A program made the position numbers and the translations under genes. The notes below the pieces were generated by a model that was given only the letters and a program-made list of their open reading frames with translations, did no database searches and was not told the origin of the DNA. 64,000 nucleotides of DNA. It comes from Bradyrhizobium sp. MOS002. Its GTDB lineage: Bacteria; Pseudomonadota; Alphaproteobacteria; Rhizobiales; Xanthobacteraceae. Numbering within the stretch: position 1 is the first letter of the stretch; every line of letters begins with the position of its first letter. The stretch spans positions 30,436-94,435 of the forward strand of contig NZ_PYFX01000020.1 in the NCBI RefSeq assembly GCF_003020115.1. Direction: 5' to 3'. Positions 50,559 through 59,110 of this stretch are shown one piece after another.

Positions 50559-51518
50559 TCAAGCCTCGCGCAATTCCGACGGCGTCGCGCCAAAGCGCTT
50601 GCGGAAGGCGCGGTTGAAATAGGACAGATCGGAGAAGCCCGACGAGTGCGCGATGTCGCTGATCTTGCGGATCCTGGCGCGGGGATCGCTGAGCAGCTTC
50701 CGCGCGTGCAGCAGCCGCTGCTCCAGCACGAATTCGGTGAAGGTCGTGCCGGCCTGCTCGAACAGGCGCTGGGCCTGGCGCGGGCTCAGGCCGGAGCGCG
50801 TGGCAATCTCGGACAGGCAGAGATCGTTGCGGCCAAGCGCAGCCATCACGTCGGCGCGCATGAGATCGAGACGGGCCGCCGCATGACCTCGCCCGCGCGC
50901 GAGGCCTGCATGTTCGGCGTCGGTGCCGAGCAGGAGGCCGACGAGATCGACCATGTGCTGCGCGGTGAGGCGCTGGCCGACCGCGTCGAGATGCGGCCCG
51001 TGATGGGCGGCAAGGGAGTGGTAGCGCAAGATCGTCTCGGCGAGCGCGCCGTCCGAGAGCACTTGCGACAGCTTGTCCTCGGCGCGCGGATTGATGTCGA
51101 GCAACGCGCGGCGCGGCATCCGGATGGTGGTGAAGCGATCCTCCTCGGTGTGACCGACGGTGCCGGTGATGCCCATGTCGACGAGCACCATCTGCGCTGG
51201 CGCAAGCTCCACGGCGTGGCCGTTCTGCCCGACGCGGACGAGGCCCGCATGCGCCGCGATCAGGACGAGATCGTCGCTGCCGTCGGCAAGGTGGCTCTGG
51301 GTGCGTGAATATTGCGCGGAGGCGCCTTCGGGAATGGCGAGCGCGATATTGTCGACCACGCTGACCTGGAGCCGGCAATCGATGCTGTCGCCCCGGCTCG
51401 GCCCGATATCCAGCCCGCAGGCCCCGAAAGTACGCTCGCGCCAATGTTCGAAGGCCGGGCCGTGTGGCAGCCCCGCATATTGGTGAATGAAGATGCCCGA
51501 CGTTTTCGCTGCATCCAT
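50559..51518 (-). CDS. AraC-family transcriptional regulator
   Basis: The 319-residue product starts at the ATG at 51518 (MDAAKTSGIFIHQYAGLPHG). The C-terminal AraC domain has two helix-turn-helix units (LSEIATRSGLSPRQAQRLFEQ and ISDIAHSSGFSDLSYFNRAFRKRFG). The N-terminal domain resembles the AraC-binding-like domain of regulators such as FeaR. It reads in the same direction as the NDH-2-like gene and may control it. The ligand is unknown. Confidence 0.85.
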   Translation of the reverse strand: MDAAKTSGIFIHQYAGLPHGPAFEHWRERTFGACGLDIGPSRGDSIDCRLQVSVVDNIALAIPEGASAQYSRTQSHLADGSDDLVLIAAHAGLVRVGQNGHAVELAPAQMVLVDMGITGTVGHTEEDRFTTIRMPRRALLDINPRAEDKLSQVLSDGALAETILRYHSLAAHHGPHLDAVGQRLTAQHMVDLVGLLLGTDAEHAGLARGRGHAAARLDLMRADVMAALGRNDLCLSEIATRSGLSPRQAQRLFEQAGTTFTEFVLEQRLLHARKLLSDPRARIRKISDIAHSSGFSDLSYFNRAFRKRFGATPSELREA

Positions 51519-51720
51519 CTGATTTCTCGCCCCTCTCCGGCACCATGATTGGGGGCGCCAACTGCAAATTCCGGGCATTTGACGCCGCGACATGCAGAGA
51601 GGTTCAAATCGGGAGCGGATTCGGCGGGATTTGTCGGAGGACGACGGCGGGACGGACCGTGGCGACAGGAATCAATCAGGCATTGCCACGACGAAATTGA
51701 AGCGTCCAATGCCTCCCCGG

Positions 51721-51863
51721 TGTCGTCCTGGACAAGCGAGCAGAGCGAGCGCCGATCCAGGACCCATTACCCCAGGATGGAGTGGTTGCTCACCGTGTGG
51801 CCGCAGCTCACTCCTGCAACGAGCTCTTGGGGTAATGGGTCCTGGCTTTCGCCCAGGACGACA
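51721..51863. repeat. Long dispersed palindromic repeat (TGTCGTCCTGG type)
   Basis: The outer arms TGTCGTCCTGG (51721-51731) and CCAGGACGACA (51853-51863) pair exactly. The inner arms 51757-51774 and 51828-51845 are perfect over 18 bases (core GGACCCATTACCCC). This is a second, larger palindrome family distinct from the CGTCATTGCGAG type, and it fills the gap after the anti-sigma gene. Confidence 0.8.
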
Positions 51864-51871
51864 ATAGAAGC

Positions 51872-52933
51872 CTACTTCTTCGCGGGCGCCTGCGGCTGTG
51901 ACGGCGGCACGGTTTCGATCAGCTTGCCGGAAAATACCGGCGCCGAGGTCGGCTGGCCGTTGGGCGAGCCGCCCGTCTGCTCGACGGTGACGGCGTAGGT
52001 CGCGCCGTTGACGACGTCGGCATCGTACGAACCGAGCACCGGTCGTGCAGTGAAATCGCCTGTACCGATCACACCAAGCGAACGCGGGCGCGGCAGCTTG
52101 TCGGAGATCAGCCAGAGCTCGAAGCTCTTGCCGGGCTCCGGTGTCGCGCCGACCTTGCGCACGGTAAAGTTCTTGGTCGCACCGTCGATGGTGAGGATGA
52201 AGGCGGGACCTCCGCCCTGGCCCTGCAACAGCGCCACGTATTGCGACGACGACGCCGGCAGCGGCGCCGGTGTCTTCACCTCCACCGTCTGGATGCGTGG
52301 CGCCGGTCGCAAGCCGCCCGGCAGCGCCTCGGGCTGGAAGATCTGAAGCGACAGCGTGACGAGCAGCGCGGCGGCGAGCGCACCAACCGCGGATGCGATG
52401 GTGCGCCAGCGCTTCACGCGGCCCTCGAGCCGGATGACGTTGGTGTTGTCGGCAACCGGCGGCGGTGGCGCACGCACGACCTCCGGGTCCGGCGCGTGGA
52501 CCTGCGGCATGAATATCGGCACGACATCGGGAATGGCATCGGACTCAAGTCGCGCCGGGTCGGGCTGCTCCGCTTCGGGAGGCTGCGGCCCCGGTTGCGG
52601 AGCATCCTCCGATGGCACCCGCGGAGGCACGGTGTCGGGCGAGGAAAACTCCGGCACAGGTGGCGGCGCGACGTCCGGCAGCGCTGGCGAATCCTGCGTA
52701 AAGCCAGTCCGCGCGAGCTCGGACCTGATGTTCTCCCATACGATCGGACGCGGCTCGATCGAGCCGACCATCTGGTTGAGCACGCCGAGCCGGAACGCCC
52801 ACGCCTGCACGACATCGGCGAACGCCTTGTCCACCGCCATCATGGTCTCGACCTGCGCGCGCTCGCCGGCGTCGAGCGTGCCGAGCGCATATTCCGCGGC
52901 GAGCGCGATATGGTCCTCCGTATAGGCCATCAC
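51872..52933 (-). CDS. RskA-type anti-sigma factor
   Basis: The 353-residue protein has three parts: an N-terminal sigma-binding segment (HIALAAEYALGTLDAGER), a long Pro-rich cytosolic linker (about 85-165) and one membrane helix (AVGALAAALLVTLSLQIF, about 180-198). The C-terminal domain is typical of anti-sigma-K (FELWLISDKLPRPRSLGVI). It holds the neighbouring ECF sigma factor at the membrane until a periplasmic signal triggers release or proteolysis. No zinc-binding HxxxCxxC is present. It lies 48 bases after the sigma gene. Confidence 0.87.
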   Translation of the reverse strand: MMAYTEDHIALAAEYALGTLDAGERAQVETMMAVDKAFADVVQAWAFRLGVLNQMVGSIEPRPIVWENIRSELARTGFTQDSPALPDVAPPPVPEFSSPDTVPPRVPSEDAPQPGPQPPEAEQPDPARLESDAIPDVVPIFMPQVHAPDPEVVRAPPPPVADNTNVIRLEGRVKRWRTIASAVGALAAALLVTLSLQIFQPEALPGGLRPAPRIQTVEVKTPAPLPASSSQYVALLQGQGGGPAFILTIDGATKNFTVRKVGATPEPGKSFELWLISDKLPRPRSLGVIGTGDFTARPVLGSYDADVVNGATYAVTVEQTGGSPNGQPTSAPVFSGKLIETVPPSQPQAPAKK

Positions 52934-52981
52934 TTGCGGTCCAGACCCACCCTCACCGTACGAGCCCTCATGGCCCGAATC

Positions 52982-53527
52982 TCATAGCCCGAGACATTCG
53001 CGAATATCCAACATGCTGCGCCGAAGCCACGTCTTCACCGTGTTGACGGGCGCCGCGAATTTCTCCGCCAGTTGCTCGCGGCTCCAGCCGTTGTAATAGG
53101 CGAGAAGCACGAGCCTCTGACGGTCCGGCTCGAGCCGGCCGATACATTCCAGCAGCCGCCTCAACTCCTCGGTCATCTCCCTCCGCGCCAGCGGATCGGG
53201 GCTGTCGCTTGCGACTTCCATCGCCTGCGGCTCTTCCTCGATCGAGACTTCCGTCTTCTTGCGCACGATGTCGATGGCGCGGTTGCGCGCGATCGACGCC
53301 ATCCACGTGATCGGCGACGCGAGAGCGGGATTGAACTGGCCGGCGCTGCTCCAGATCTTGACGTAGGTCTCCTGAATGACCTCCTCTGCGAGATCCTGTC
53401 GGCGCAAGATACGGAGCACGACGCCATAGAGTTTCGCGCGCGTGGCGACGTAGAGGCGCTCGAACGCGGCCTGATCGCCCTGCGCTACCGCCCCAATCAG
53501 CCCGACCAGCTCTGCTGGCGTCAGCAT
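52982..53527 (-). CDS. ECF sigma factor (SigK-like)
   Basis: This 181-residue sigma-70 family protein of the extracytoplasmic-function class has region 2 (AFERLYVATRAKLYGVVLRIL, DLAEEVIQETYVKIW, SPITWMASIARNRAID) and region 4.2 (YYNGWSREQLAEKFAAPVNTVKTWLRR). There is no extra C-terminal domain. Partnered with the RskA-type anti-sigma just downstream, it forms a membrane-signal response pair. No regulon can be read from this window. Confidence 0.92.
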   Translation of the reverse strand: MLTPAELVGLIGAVAQGDQAAFERLYVATRAKLYGVVLRILRRQDLAEEVIQETYVKIWSSAGQFNPALASPITWMASIARNRAIDIVRKKTEVSIEEEPQAMEVASDSPDPLARREMTEELRRLLECIGRLEPDRQRLVLLAYYNGWSREQLAEKFAAPVNTVKTWLRRSMLDIRECLGL

Positions 53528-53648
53528 TCAGCCCCCCAATGCGCAGCCCGTCGCGTTCCGCGCAGGCCCTGGCACTCCGCCACCATAGCGCGCGACAAAG
53601 CCGACCACCAAGGGGGCGCGGCGCCACTCTGTGGACAGCACAAGCGAA

Positions 53649-53673
53649 AACCCGGACCTTTGGGGTCCGGGTT
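53649..53673 (-). terminator. Intrinsic terminator after fliJ
   Basis: The arms AACCCGGACC and GGTCCGGGTT form a perfect 10-bp stem with a 5-base loop. Read on the minus strand it is followed by TTTTCGC, giving a short U-tract. It lies 34 bases beyond the fliJ stop, so it should end the fliI-fliJ transcript. Confidence 0.75.
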
Positions 53674-53706
53674 CTGCAAATTCTCGCAGGTCTGGCAGCT
53701 AGCGTC

Positions 53707-54126
53707 TCAGGCGACGGCGCCCATGCGGGCACGCATCAGGCCGATGCTGTCGAGATCGGCCTGCTCGCGGGCGTTTTCCTCGGCGCGTTCGCGGGCCTGA
53801 TCGCGCTCGTCGAGGAGCTCGACCTTCTTCAGCTCCTCGAAGGCTTCGGCCAGCGCAGCCTTGGCTTCGTCGAGCTGGCCCTTCAACTCGTCGGCCGAGC
53901 GGGTCAGGTTCTCGCGACGCTGGATGGCAGCCTTGGCATAGGTCGGATAGGCAAAGTGCGAGGGATCGTTGATCCCGGCCCGCTCCTGCTCGGTCGAGAT
54001 CTCGCGTTCAAGATCGGTCGACATCCGCTGGAAGTCGGCGATCATGGTCTCGATCTGGCTGACCCGGCGGCGCTTCTCGTCGACCTGAAATTTCTTCAGG
54101 CGGATGAGGGTATCACGTGACTTCAT
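53707..54126 (-). CDS. fliJ: Flagellar export chaperone FliJ
   Basis: The 139-residue, almost wholly helical coiled-coil protein begins MKSRDTLIRLKKFQVDEKRR and is rich in Glu, Lys and Arg throughout (EELKKVELLDERDQARERAE). FliJ sits in the FliI hexamer as its gamma-like stalk and helps dock export substrates to FlhA. The position directly after fliI (121-base gap) and the family N-terminus support the call. Confidence 0.88.
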   Translation of the reverse strand: MKSRDTLIRLKKFQVDEKRRRVSQIETMIADFQRMSTDLEREISTEQERAGINDPSHFAYPTYAKAAIQRRENLTRSADELKGQLDEAKAALAEAFEELKKVELLDERDQARERAEENAREQADLDSIGLMRARMGAVA

Positions 54127-54247
54127 CGACTCGTACTCCCCAGAAGTCCCTTGGCTGCACGTGGGACAACACCGGTCTCCCCACAGGCCCGACGGGGGCC
54201 AAGACCGGCTCTGCTACTCTGTGGGTTGGGATGATGACGGGACAAAG

Positions 54248-55573
54248 TTAGCGTTCCGTTTCCAAATTACCAAGGATTTGCGCCAACTGGCGGTAGCCGT
54301 CCGCCAGCGATGCATTTTCGTCCTTGCGCTGGCGCAGGAAGGCTTCCAGCGGCTCGTGCAGGCGGATCGCCTCGTCGACCTCGGGGCTGGAGCCGGCGCG
54401 ATAGGCGCCCAGACGGATCAATTCCTCCATGTCGGCATAGGTCGCCATCACCGCCCGCGCCTTCTGGATGGTCGGCCAGAACTGCGGGTCAGCCGATTTC
54501 GGCATGGTGCGGGAGACCGATTTGAGGATGTTGATGGCGGGGTAGCGACCGCGCTCGGCGATCGAGCGCTGCATCACGATGTGGCCGTCGAGGATGCCGC
54601 GGACGGCATCCGCGATCGGCTCGTTATGGTCGTCGCCATCGACCAGCACCGTGAAGATCGCGGTGATGGCGCCCTCGCCCAGGCCCGGACCGGCGCGCTC
54701 CAGAAGCTTCGGCAGCTCGGTGAACACGGTCGGCGTGTAGCCCTTGGCGGTCGGCGGCTCGCCTGCGGACAGGCCGATCTCGCGCTGGGCCATGGCAAAG
54801 CGCGTCACCGAATCCATCAGGCAAAGGACGTCCTGCTCCTCGTCGCGAAAATATTCGGCGACCGCGAGCGTCAGATACGCGGCCTGGCGGCGCATCAGCG
54901 CCGGCTCGTCGGAGGTGGCGACCACGACGACGGAACGCGCCAGGCCCTCCTCGCCGAGGTCGTCCTGCAAGAATTCCTGGACCTCGCGGCCGCGTTCGCC
55001 GATCAGCCCGATGACGCTGACGGCGGCATCGACGTTGCGCGCAAGCATCGACAGCAGCACCGACTTGCCGACCCCGGAGCCTGCGAAGATGCCCATGCGC
55101 TGGCCGCGGCAGCAGGTCAGGAACGTGTTCATCGCGCGCACGCCGAGATCGAGCGGCGCGCCGACGCGCTTGCGCGAGTGCGCCGGCGGCGGCGAATTGC
55201 GGTACGGCATCGGCGCCGGGCCCTGCGGCAGCGGCCCCTTGCCGTCGATCGGCTCACCCAGCGCATTGACGACGCGGCCGAGCCAGGCCGCGCAAGGCCG
55301 CACCTGATTTGCGGCATTGGCGATGACGGCCTTGCAGCCGCGCCGCACGCCGTCGAGGCCGGCGAACGGCATCACGACGGCATTGTTGCCGGAGAAGCCG
55401 ATCACCTCGCAAGGGATGGAACGGTTGCCGCCGGTCTCGATCACGAGCCGCGCGCCGACCGACATCGCATGGATCGGGCCGGCCACCTCGACCATCAGGC
55501 CGCGCACGCCGACCACACGGCCATAAATATTGATGCCGTCGATGTCGCCGATCTGTTCGGCAAGAGCCTTCAC
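54248..55573 (-). CDS. fliI: Flagellum-specific ATPase FliI
   Basis: This 441-residue ATPase related to the F1 beta subunit has Walker A MGIFAGSGVGKSVLL, Walker B VLCLMDSVTRFA and GYTPTVFTELPKLLERAG. It forms the hexamer that unfolds and delivers flagellar export substrates to the FlhA gate. It is transcribed away from ctrA across a 415-base control region that holds CtrA-like boxes, consistent with direct CtrA regulation. Confidence 0.96.
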   Translation of the reverse strand: MKALAEQIGDIDGINIYGRVVGVRGLMVEVAGPIHAMSVGARLVIETGGNRSIPCEVIGFSGNNAVVMPFAGLDGVRRGCKAVIANAANQVRPCAAWLGRVVNALGEPIDGKGPLPQGPAPMPYRNSPPPAHSRKRVGAPLDLGVRAMNTFLTCCRGQRMGIFAGSGVGKSVLLSMLARNVDAAVSVIGLIGERGREVQEFLQDDLGEEGLARSVVVVATSDEPALMRRQAAYLTLAVAEYFRDEEQDVLCLMDSVTRFAMAQREIGLSAGEPPTAKGYTPTVFTELPKLLERAGPGLGEGAITAIFTVLVDGDDHNEPIADAVRGILDGHIVMQRSIAERGRYPAINILKSVSRTMPKSADPQFWPTIQKARAVMATYADMEELIRLGAYRAGSSPEVDEAIRLHEPLEAFLRQRKDENASLADGYRQLAQILGNLETER

Positions 55574-55658
55574 GAGAGGGCCTTCATGAGGTGATCGCCT
55601 TCATAATCCAGGGGTTCGTGGCGAGAACCTTAAGTTTCGCCATATTTCTGAACGGTGC

Positions 55659-55673
55659 TTAACCTCGTGTTTA
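55659..55673. promoter_or_regulatory. CtrA-binding site candidate near fliI
   Basis: TTAACCTCGTGTTTA matches TTAA-N7-TTAA with one mismatch. It is 86 bases upstream of the fliI start and about 316 bases upstream of ctrA, so it more likely serves fliI. Confidence 0.5.
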
Positions 55674-55881
55674 CCCGCATCGTTAATCATTGCGTCACTG
55701 TCTTTGTGACTGAGCGTGGCCCCCCTTCAGAAGAAGGCTGAGTCGCGGGAGTCGGTTAGGCCCGTCTCTTAAAGTGGAACTTGAACGCAACCGGATAACG
55801 AAAGCTGCTTCGCACACAAGACCTTAGGGCGATTCGACGAAAATTGCATCTACAGGGCTTGCGTTCCAGAATCAGAATTTG

Positions 55882-55896
55882 TTAACCATCTGTTGT
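55882..55896 (+). promoter_or_regulatory. CtrA-binding half-site candidate near ctrA
   Basis: TTAACCATCTGTTGT has one perfect TTAA half and a weak second half (TTGT), 93 bases before the ctrA ATG and between two GANTC sites. It could mediate autoregulation. Confidence 0.35.
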
Positions 55897-55988
55897 CAGG
55901 ATCCGAATCAGTTGTTCAAAGGCGTTTTGTTGTGTGCCGCGAATGCGGCCGACCTGACGCCCAGGAGCGGCGACTATGGGGAACTGGC

Positions 55989-56690
<702 letters not shown>

Positions 56691-56740
56691 TCCTGGGTTT
56701 TACCCGCGAGCCCTTCGGGGCTTGCTCCTCCCAGCCTGGA

Positions 56741-56771
56741 CCCCGCCGCAAATGGCGGGGTTTTGTTTTTT
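56741..56771 (+). terminator. Strong intrinsic terminator after ctrA
   Basis: CCCCGCC and GGCGGGG pair around GCAAAT, followed by TTTTGTTTTTT. This is a textbook rho-independent terminator 50 bases after the ctrA stop and separates ctrA from the next operon. Confidence 0.9.
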
Positions 56772-56860
56772 GGGGACGCGAACGCGGCCTCATCGCCCTG
56801 CCGCCGTTGAACCGCTATCCTTCCCCCGCCGACGAATGGTCGCTGCACGATGGGGGAACG

Positions 56861-57265
56861 ATGATCCTGCAATCACTCGCCGGCCTGCCCGCCTTCCTGG
56901 TCTATTTCTGCACCGGGCTGATCGCGATCGTGGCGTACCTGTTCGTCTACACCCGCATCACGCCCTACAACGAATTCCAGCTGATCCGCGACAACGAGCC
57001 GGCCGCAGCGATCGCACTCGGCCTCAGCCTGCTGGGCTTCGTGGCGCCGCTGGTCAGCGCCATCGCGCATTCGGCCAATGTGCTGGACTGCCTGATCTGG
57101 GCGCTCATCGCGCTGATCGTGCAGATCATCGTGCTCTTTCTGGTGAGGGTGCCCGTGCCAAATCTGCCGGCGCGGATCGCGGCCGGCGAGCTTGCGCCCG
57201 CGATCTGGCTCGGGCTGTCCTCGCTCGCCGCGGGCCTGCTCAACGCCGCCTGCATGATCTACTGA
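56861..57265 (+). CDS. DUF350 family membrane protein (YjfL-like)
   Basis: The 134-residue protein has four predicted membrane helices (LPAFLVYFCTGLIAIVAYLF; GLSLLGFVAPLVSAIAH; WALIALIVQIIVLFLV; WLGLSSLAAGLLNAACMIY). The cytosolic motif YTRITPYNEFQLIRDNE is characteristic of DUF350. The ATG at 56861 has GGGGGA upstream. It begins a three-gene run (DUF350, Ser-rich small protein, glutathionylspermidine synthase-like) that mirrors the E. coli yjfL-yjfM-yjfC order. The function is unknown. Confidence 0.8.
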   Translation: MILQSLAGLPAFLVYFCTGLIAIVAYLFVYTRITPYNEFQLIRDNEPAAAIALGLSLLGFVAPLVSAIAHSANVLDCLIWALIALIVQIIVLFLVRVPVPNLPARIAAGELAPAIWLGLSSLAAGLLNAACMIY

Positions 57266-57266
57266 C

Positions 57267-57692
57267 ATGGCCGACAAGCCCTCCAAAAAGGAGTTCGGCA
57301 AGCGCCGGCCGGCGGCCGGACCGCCGCCTGCACAACAGCCGGTGAAGCGCTCCGGCCATGTCGCGCTGCTGCTGATGGGCACGATCGCGGTCGGCACCAC
57401 CGCCTACACGCTGATGCCGCGGCAGAATTGCGAGCCCTCTCCTGCCGGGGCGATCGTCCCGGGGGCGACGGTCCCCGGCGCGGGAGCGCCGGTGCAGGCG
57501 AGCACAGCCTGCAGCAGCAGAAGCAGCTCGTCGGGCGGCGGGGGCAGCTCGCGCTGGTCGTCGCGATCGAGCTTCTTCAGCAGCGACTCCTCGAGCCATT
57601 CCTCATCGGGAACGTCGTCCGATTCGGGCTCCGGCGGCGTGAGCCGCGGGGGCTTCGGCTCGTTTGGCCATGGCTTCTCCGGCGGCGGCTGA
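57267..57692 (+). CDS. YjfM/YgiB-like (DUF1190) Ser-rich membrane-anchored protein
   Basis: The 141-residue protein has a basic N-terminus, one membrane helix (HVALLLMGTIAVGTTAYTL, about 31-49) and a low-complexity Ser/Gly-rich exported tail (SSRSSSSGGGGSSRWSS; GGFGSFGHGFSGGG). This layout fits the DUF1190 group represented by E. coli YgiB and YjfM. It starts one base after the DUF350 stop and is followed after 3 bases by the ligase-like gene, so the three are an operon. The function is unknown. Confidence 0.7.
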   Translation: MADKPSKKEFGKRRPAAGPPPAQQPVKRSGHVALLLMGTIAVGTTAYTLMPRQNCEPSPAGAIVPGATVPGAGAPVQASTACSSRSSSSGGGGSSRWSSRSSFFSSDSSSHSSSGTSSDSGSGGVSRGGFGSFGHGFSGGG

Positions 57693-57695
57693 CCC

Positions 57696-58856
57696 ATGCA
57701 ACGCATCGTCTGCCCCGAGCGCGACGACTGGCGGCAGACCGCCGAACAATGCGGCTTCGCCTTCCACACCATCGACGGCGAGCGCTATTGGGACGAGCGC
57801 GCCTACTACGCCTTCACGCTCGACGAGATCGAGCGCGGCATCGAGACGCCGACCGGCGAGATCGACGCGATGTGCCTGGAGCTTGCCGGCCGCGTGATCG
57901 GCGACGAGCATCATCTGCAGCGCTTGAAGATACCGGACGCGTTCTGGAGCTTGATCGCCGAGAGCTGGGCGCGAGACGACCGCAGCCTCTACGGCCGGCT
58001 CGATCTGAAATTCGACGGCAGGGGACCGGCAAAGCTGCTCGAATACAACGCGGATACGCCGACCTCGATTTTCGAAGCCGCGGTGTTTCAATGGACCTGG
58101 CTCGAACAGGCGATCGAACGGCGCATCATCCCGTCGCGGGCCGACCAGTTCAACTCCATCCACGAACGACTGATCGAAGCCTGGAAGCAGATTGCAGCTA
58201 GCCGCCATGTCCATCTCACCGGCACCACAGGCAACGAGGAGGACGCCGGCACGCTCGCTTATCTCGAAGACACTGCGCGCCAGGCGGGACTGGCGACCAC
58301 GCTGCTCGACATCGAGGCGATCGGCTGGCGCGATGATGCCGGCGGCTTCGTCGATCGCGACGACCGCGACATCGCGCTCGCCTTCAAGCTCTATCCCTGG
58401 GAATGGATGTTCCACGACGCCTTCGGCGCAAAGCTCAAGGACGCACCGACACGCTGGATCGAACCACCATGGAAGGCGGTGCTCTCCAACAAGGGCATCC
58501 TGCCGTTACTCTGGGAGATGTATCCGAACCATCCCAATCTGCTGCCGGCTTTCTTCGAGGACGATCCGCGCGCGGCTGAGCTCGGCAGCTCCTATGTCCG
58601 CAAGCCGCTGCTGTCGCGCGAAGGCGCCAACGTCACGCTGGTAGCAGGCGGAATGCCGCTCGACGAGCAGGCAGGACCCTACGGCGCCGAAGGATTCGTG
58701 CGGCAGGCGCTCGCGCCGCTGCCGAACTTCTCAGACTTCTATCCAGTGGTGGGAAGCTGGCTGGTGGATCACGAACCCTGCGGCCTGTCGATCCGCGAGG
58801 ACGAGAGCCCGATCACCGGCAACGGCTCGCGGTTTCTGCCCCATGCGATCTTGTGA
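57696..58856 (+). CDS. Glutathionylspermidine synthase-like ATP-grasp ligase (YgiC/YjfC)
   Basis: The 386-residue ATP-grasp protein of the glutathionylspermidine synthase preATP-grasp family shows YGRLDLKFDGRGPAKLLEYN (about residues 94-115), LAFKLYPWEWMFHDAFG, SNKGILPLLWEMYPNHPNLL and YVRKPLLSREGANVT, the core motifs of this family. E. coli YgiC and YjfC have no proven glutathionylspermidine activity, so the true amine and acid substrates are open. It closes the YjfL-M-C-like operon. Confidence 0.87.
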   Translation: MQRIVCPERDDWRQTAEQCGFAFHTIDGERYWDERAYYAFTLDEIERGIETPTGEIDAMCLELAGRVIGDEHHLQRLKIPDAFWSLIAESWARDDRSLYGRLDLKFDGRGPAKLLEYNADTPTSIFEAAVFQWTWLEQAIERRIIPSRADQFNSIHERLIEAWKQIAASRHVHLTGTTGNEEDAGTLAYLEDTARQAGLATTLLDIEAIGWRDDAGGFVDRDDRDIALAFKLYPWEWMFHDAFGAKLKDAPTRWIEPPWKAVLSNKGILPLLWEMYPNHPNLLPAFFEDDPRAAELGSSYVRKPLLSREGANVTLVAGGMPLDEQAGPYGAEGFVRQALAPLPNFSDFYPVVGSWLVDHEPCGLSIREDESPITGNGSRFLPHAIL

Positions 58857-58870
58857 GGCGCCTCTTCTTC

Positions 58871-58920
58871 CCTTCTCCCCTTGTGGGAGAAGGTGGCGCG
58901 GAGCGCCGGATGAGGGGTTC
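58871..58920. repeat. Dispersed hairpin repeat (CCTTCTCCC type)
   Basis: CCTTCTCCC (58871-58879) pairs with GGGAGAAGG (58885-58893), followed by TGGCGCGGAGCGCCGGATGAGGGGT, a well-known intergenic repeat text in many Proteobacteria. It probably ends the upstream operon. The rest of the gap to 59110 shows nothing I can name. Confidence 0.6.
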
Positions 58921-59110
58921 TATCCGCGAGTTCAAGTGACAGTTGGATTCGCGGCTCACGCATCGACAAAGGCCGGGCACGGCGGCGCCGTGGCACAAAC
59001 TGCATAGAGAGTTTCCCAGCGACAGATCAGCTATGTCTTAAAAGGGCGCACAAAGTCACATAGGCCCCCCGAATAGCGCGGTAGCCTCTCTGCAATGGAG
59101 AGGGGGATCG

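Larger units (their letters stand above)
55574..55988. promoter_or_regulatory. Divergent fliI-ctrA control region with five GANTC sites
   Basis: GANTC sites (the CcrM methylation target) occur at 55740-55744, 55749-55753, 55831-55835, 55869-55873 and 55905-55909, all on the ctrA side. CtrA-like boxes lie at 55659-55673 and 55882-55896. In Caulobacter the ctrA promoter is controlled by CcrM methylation and by CtrA itself, so the same logic is likely here. No coding sequence is convincing in this gap. Confidence 0.7.
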
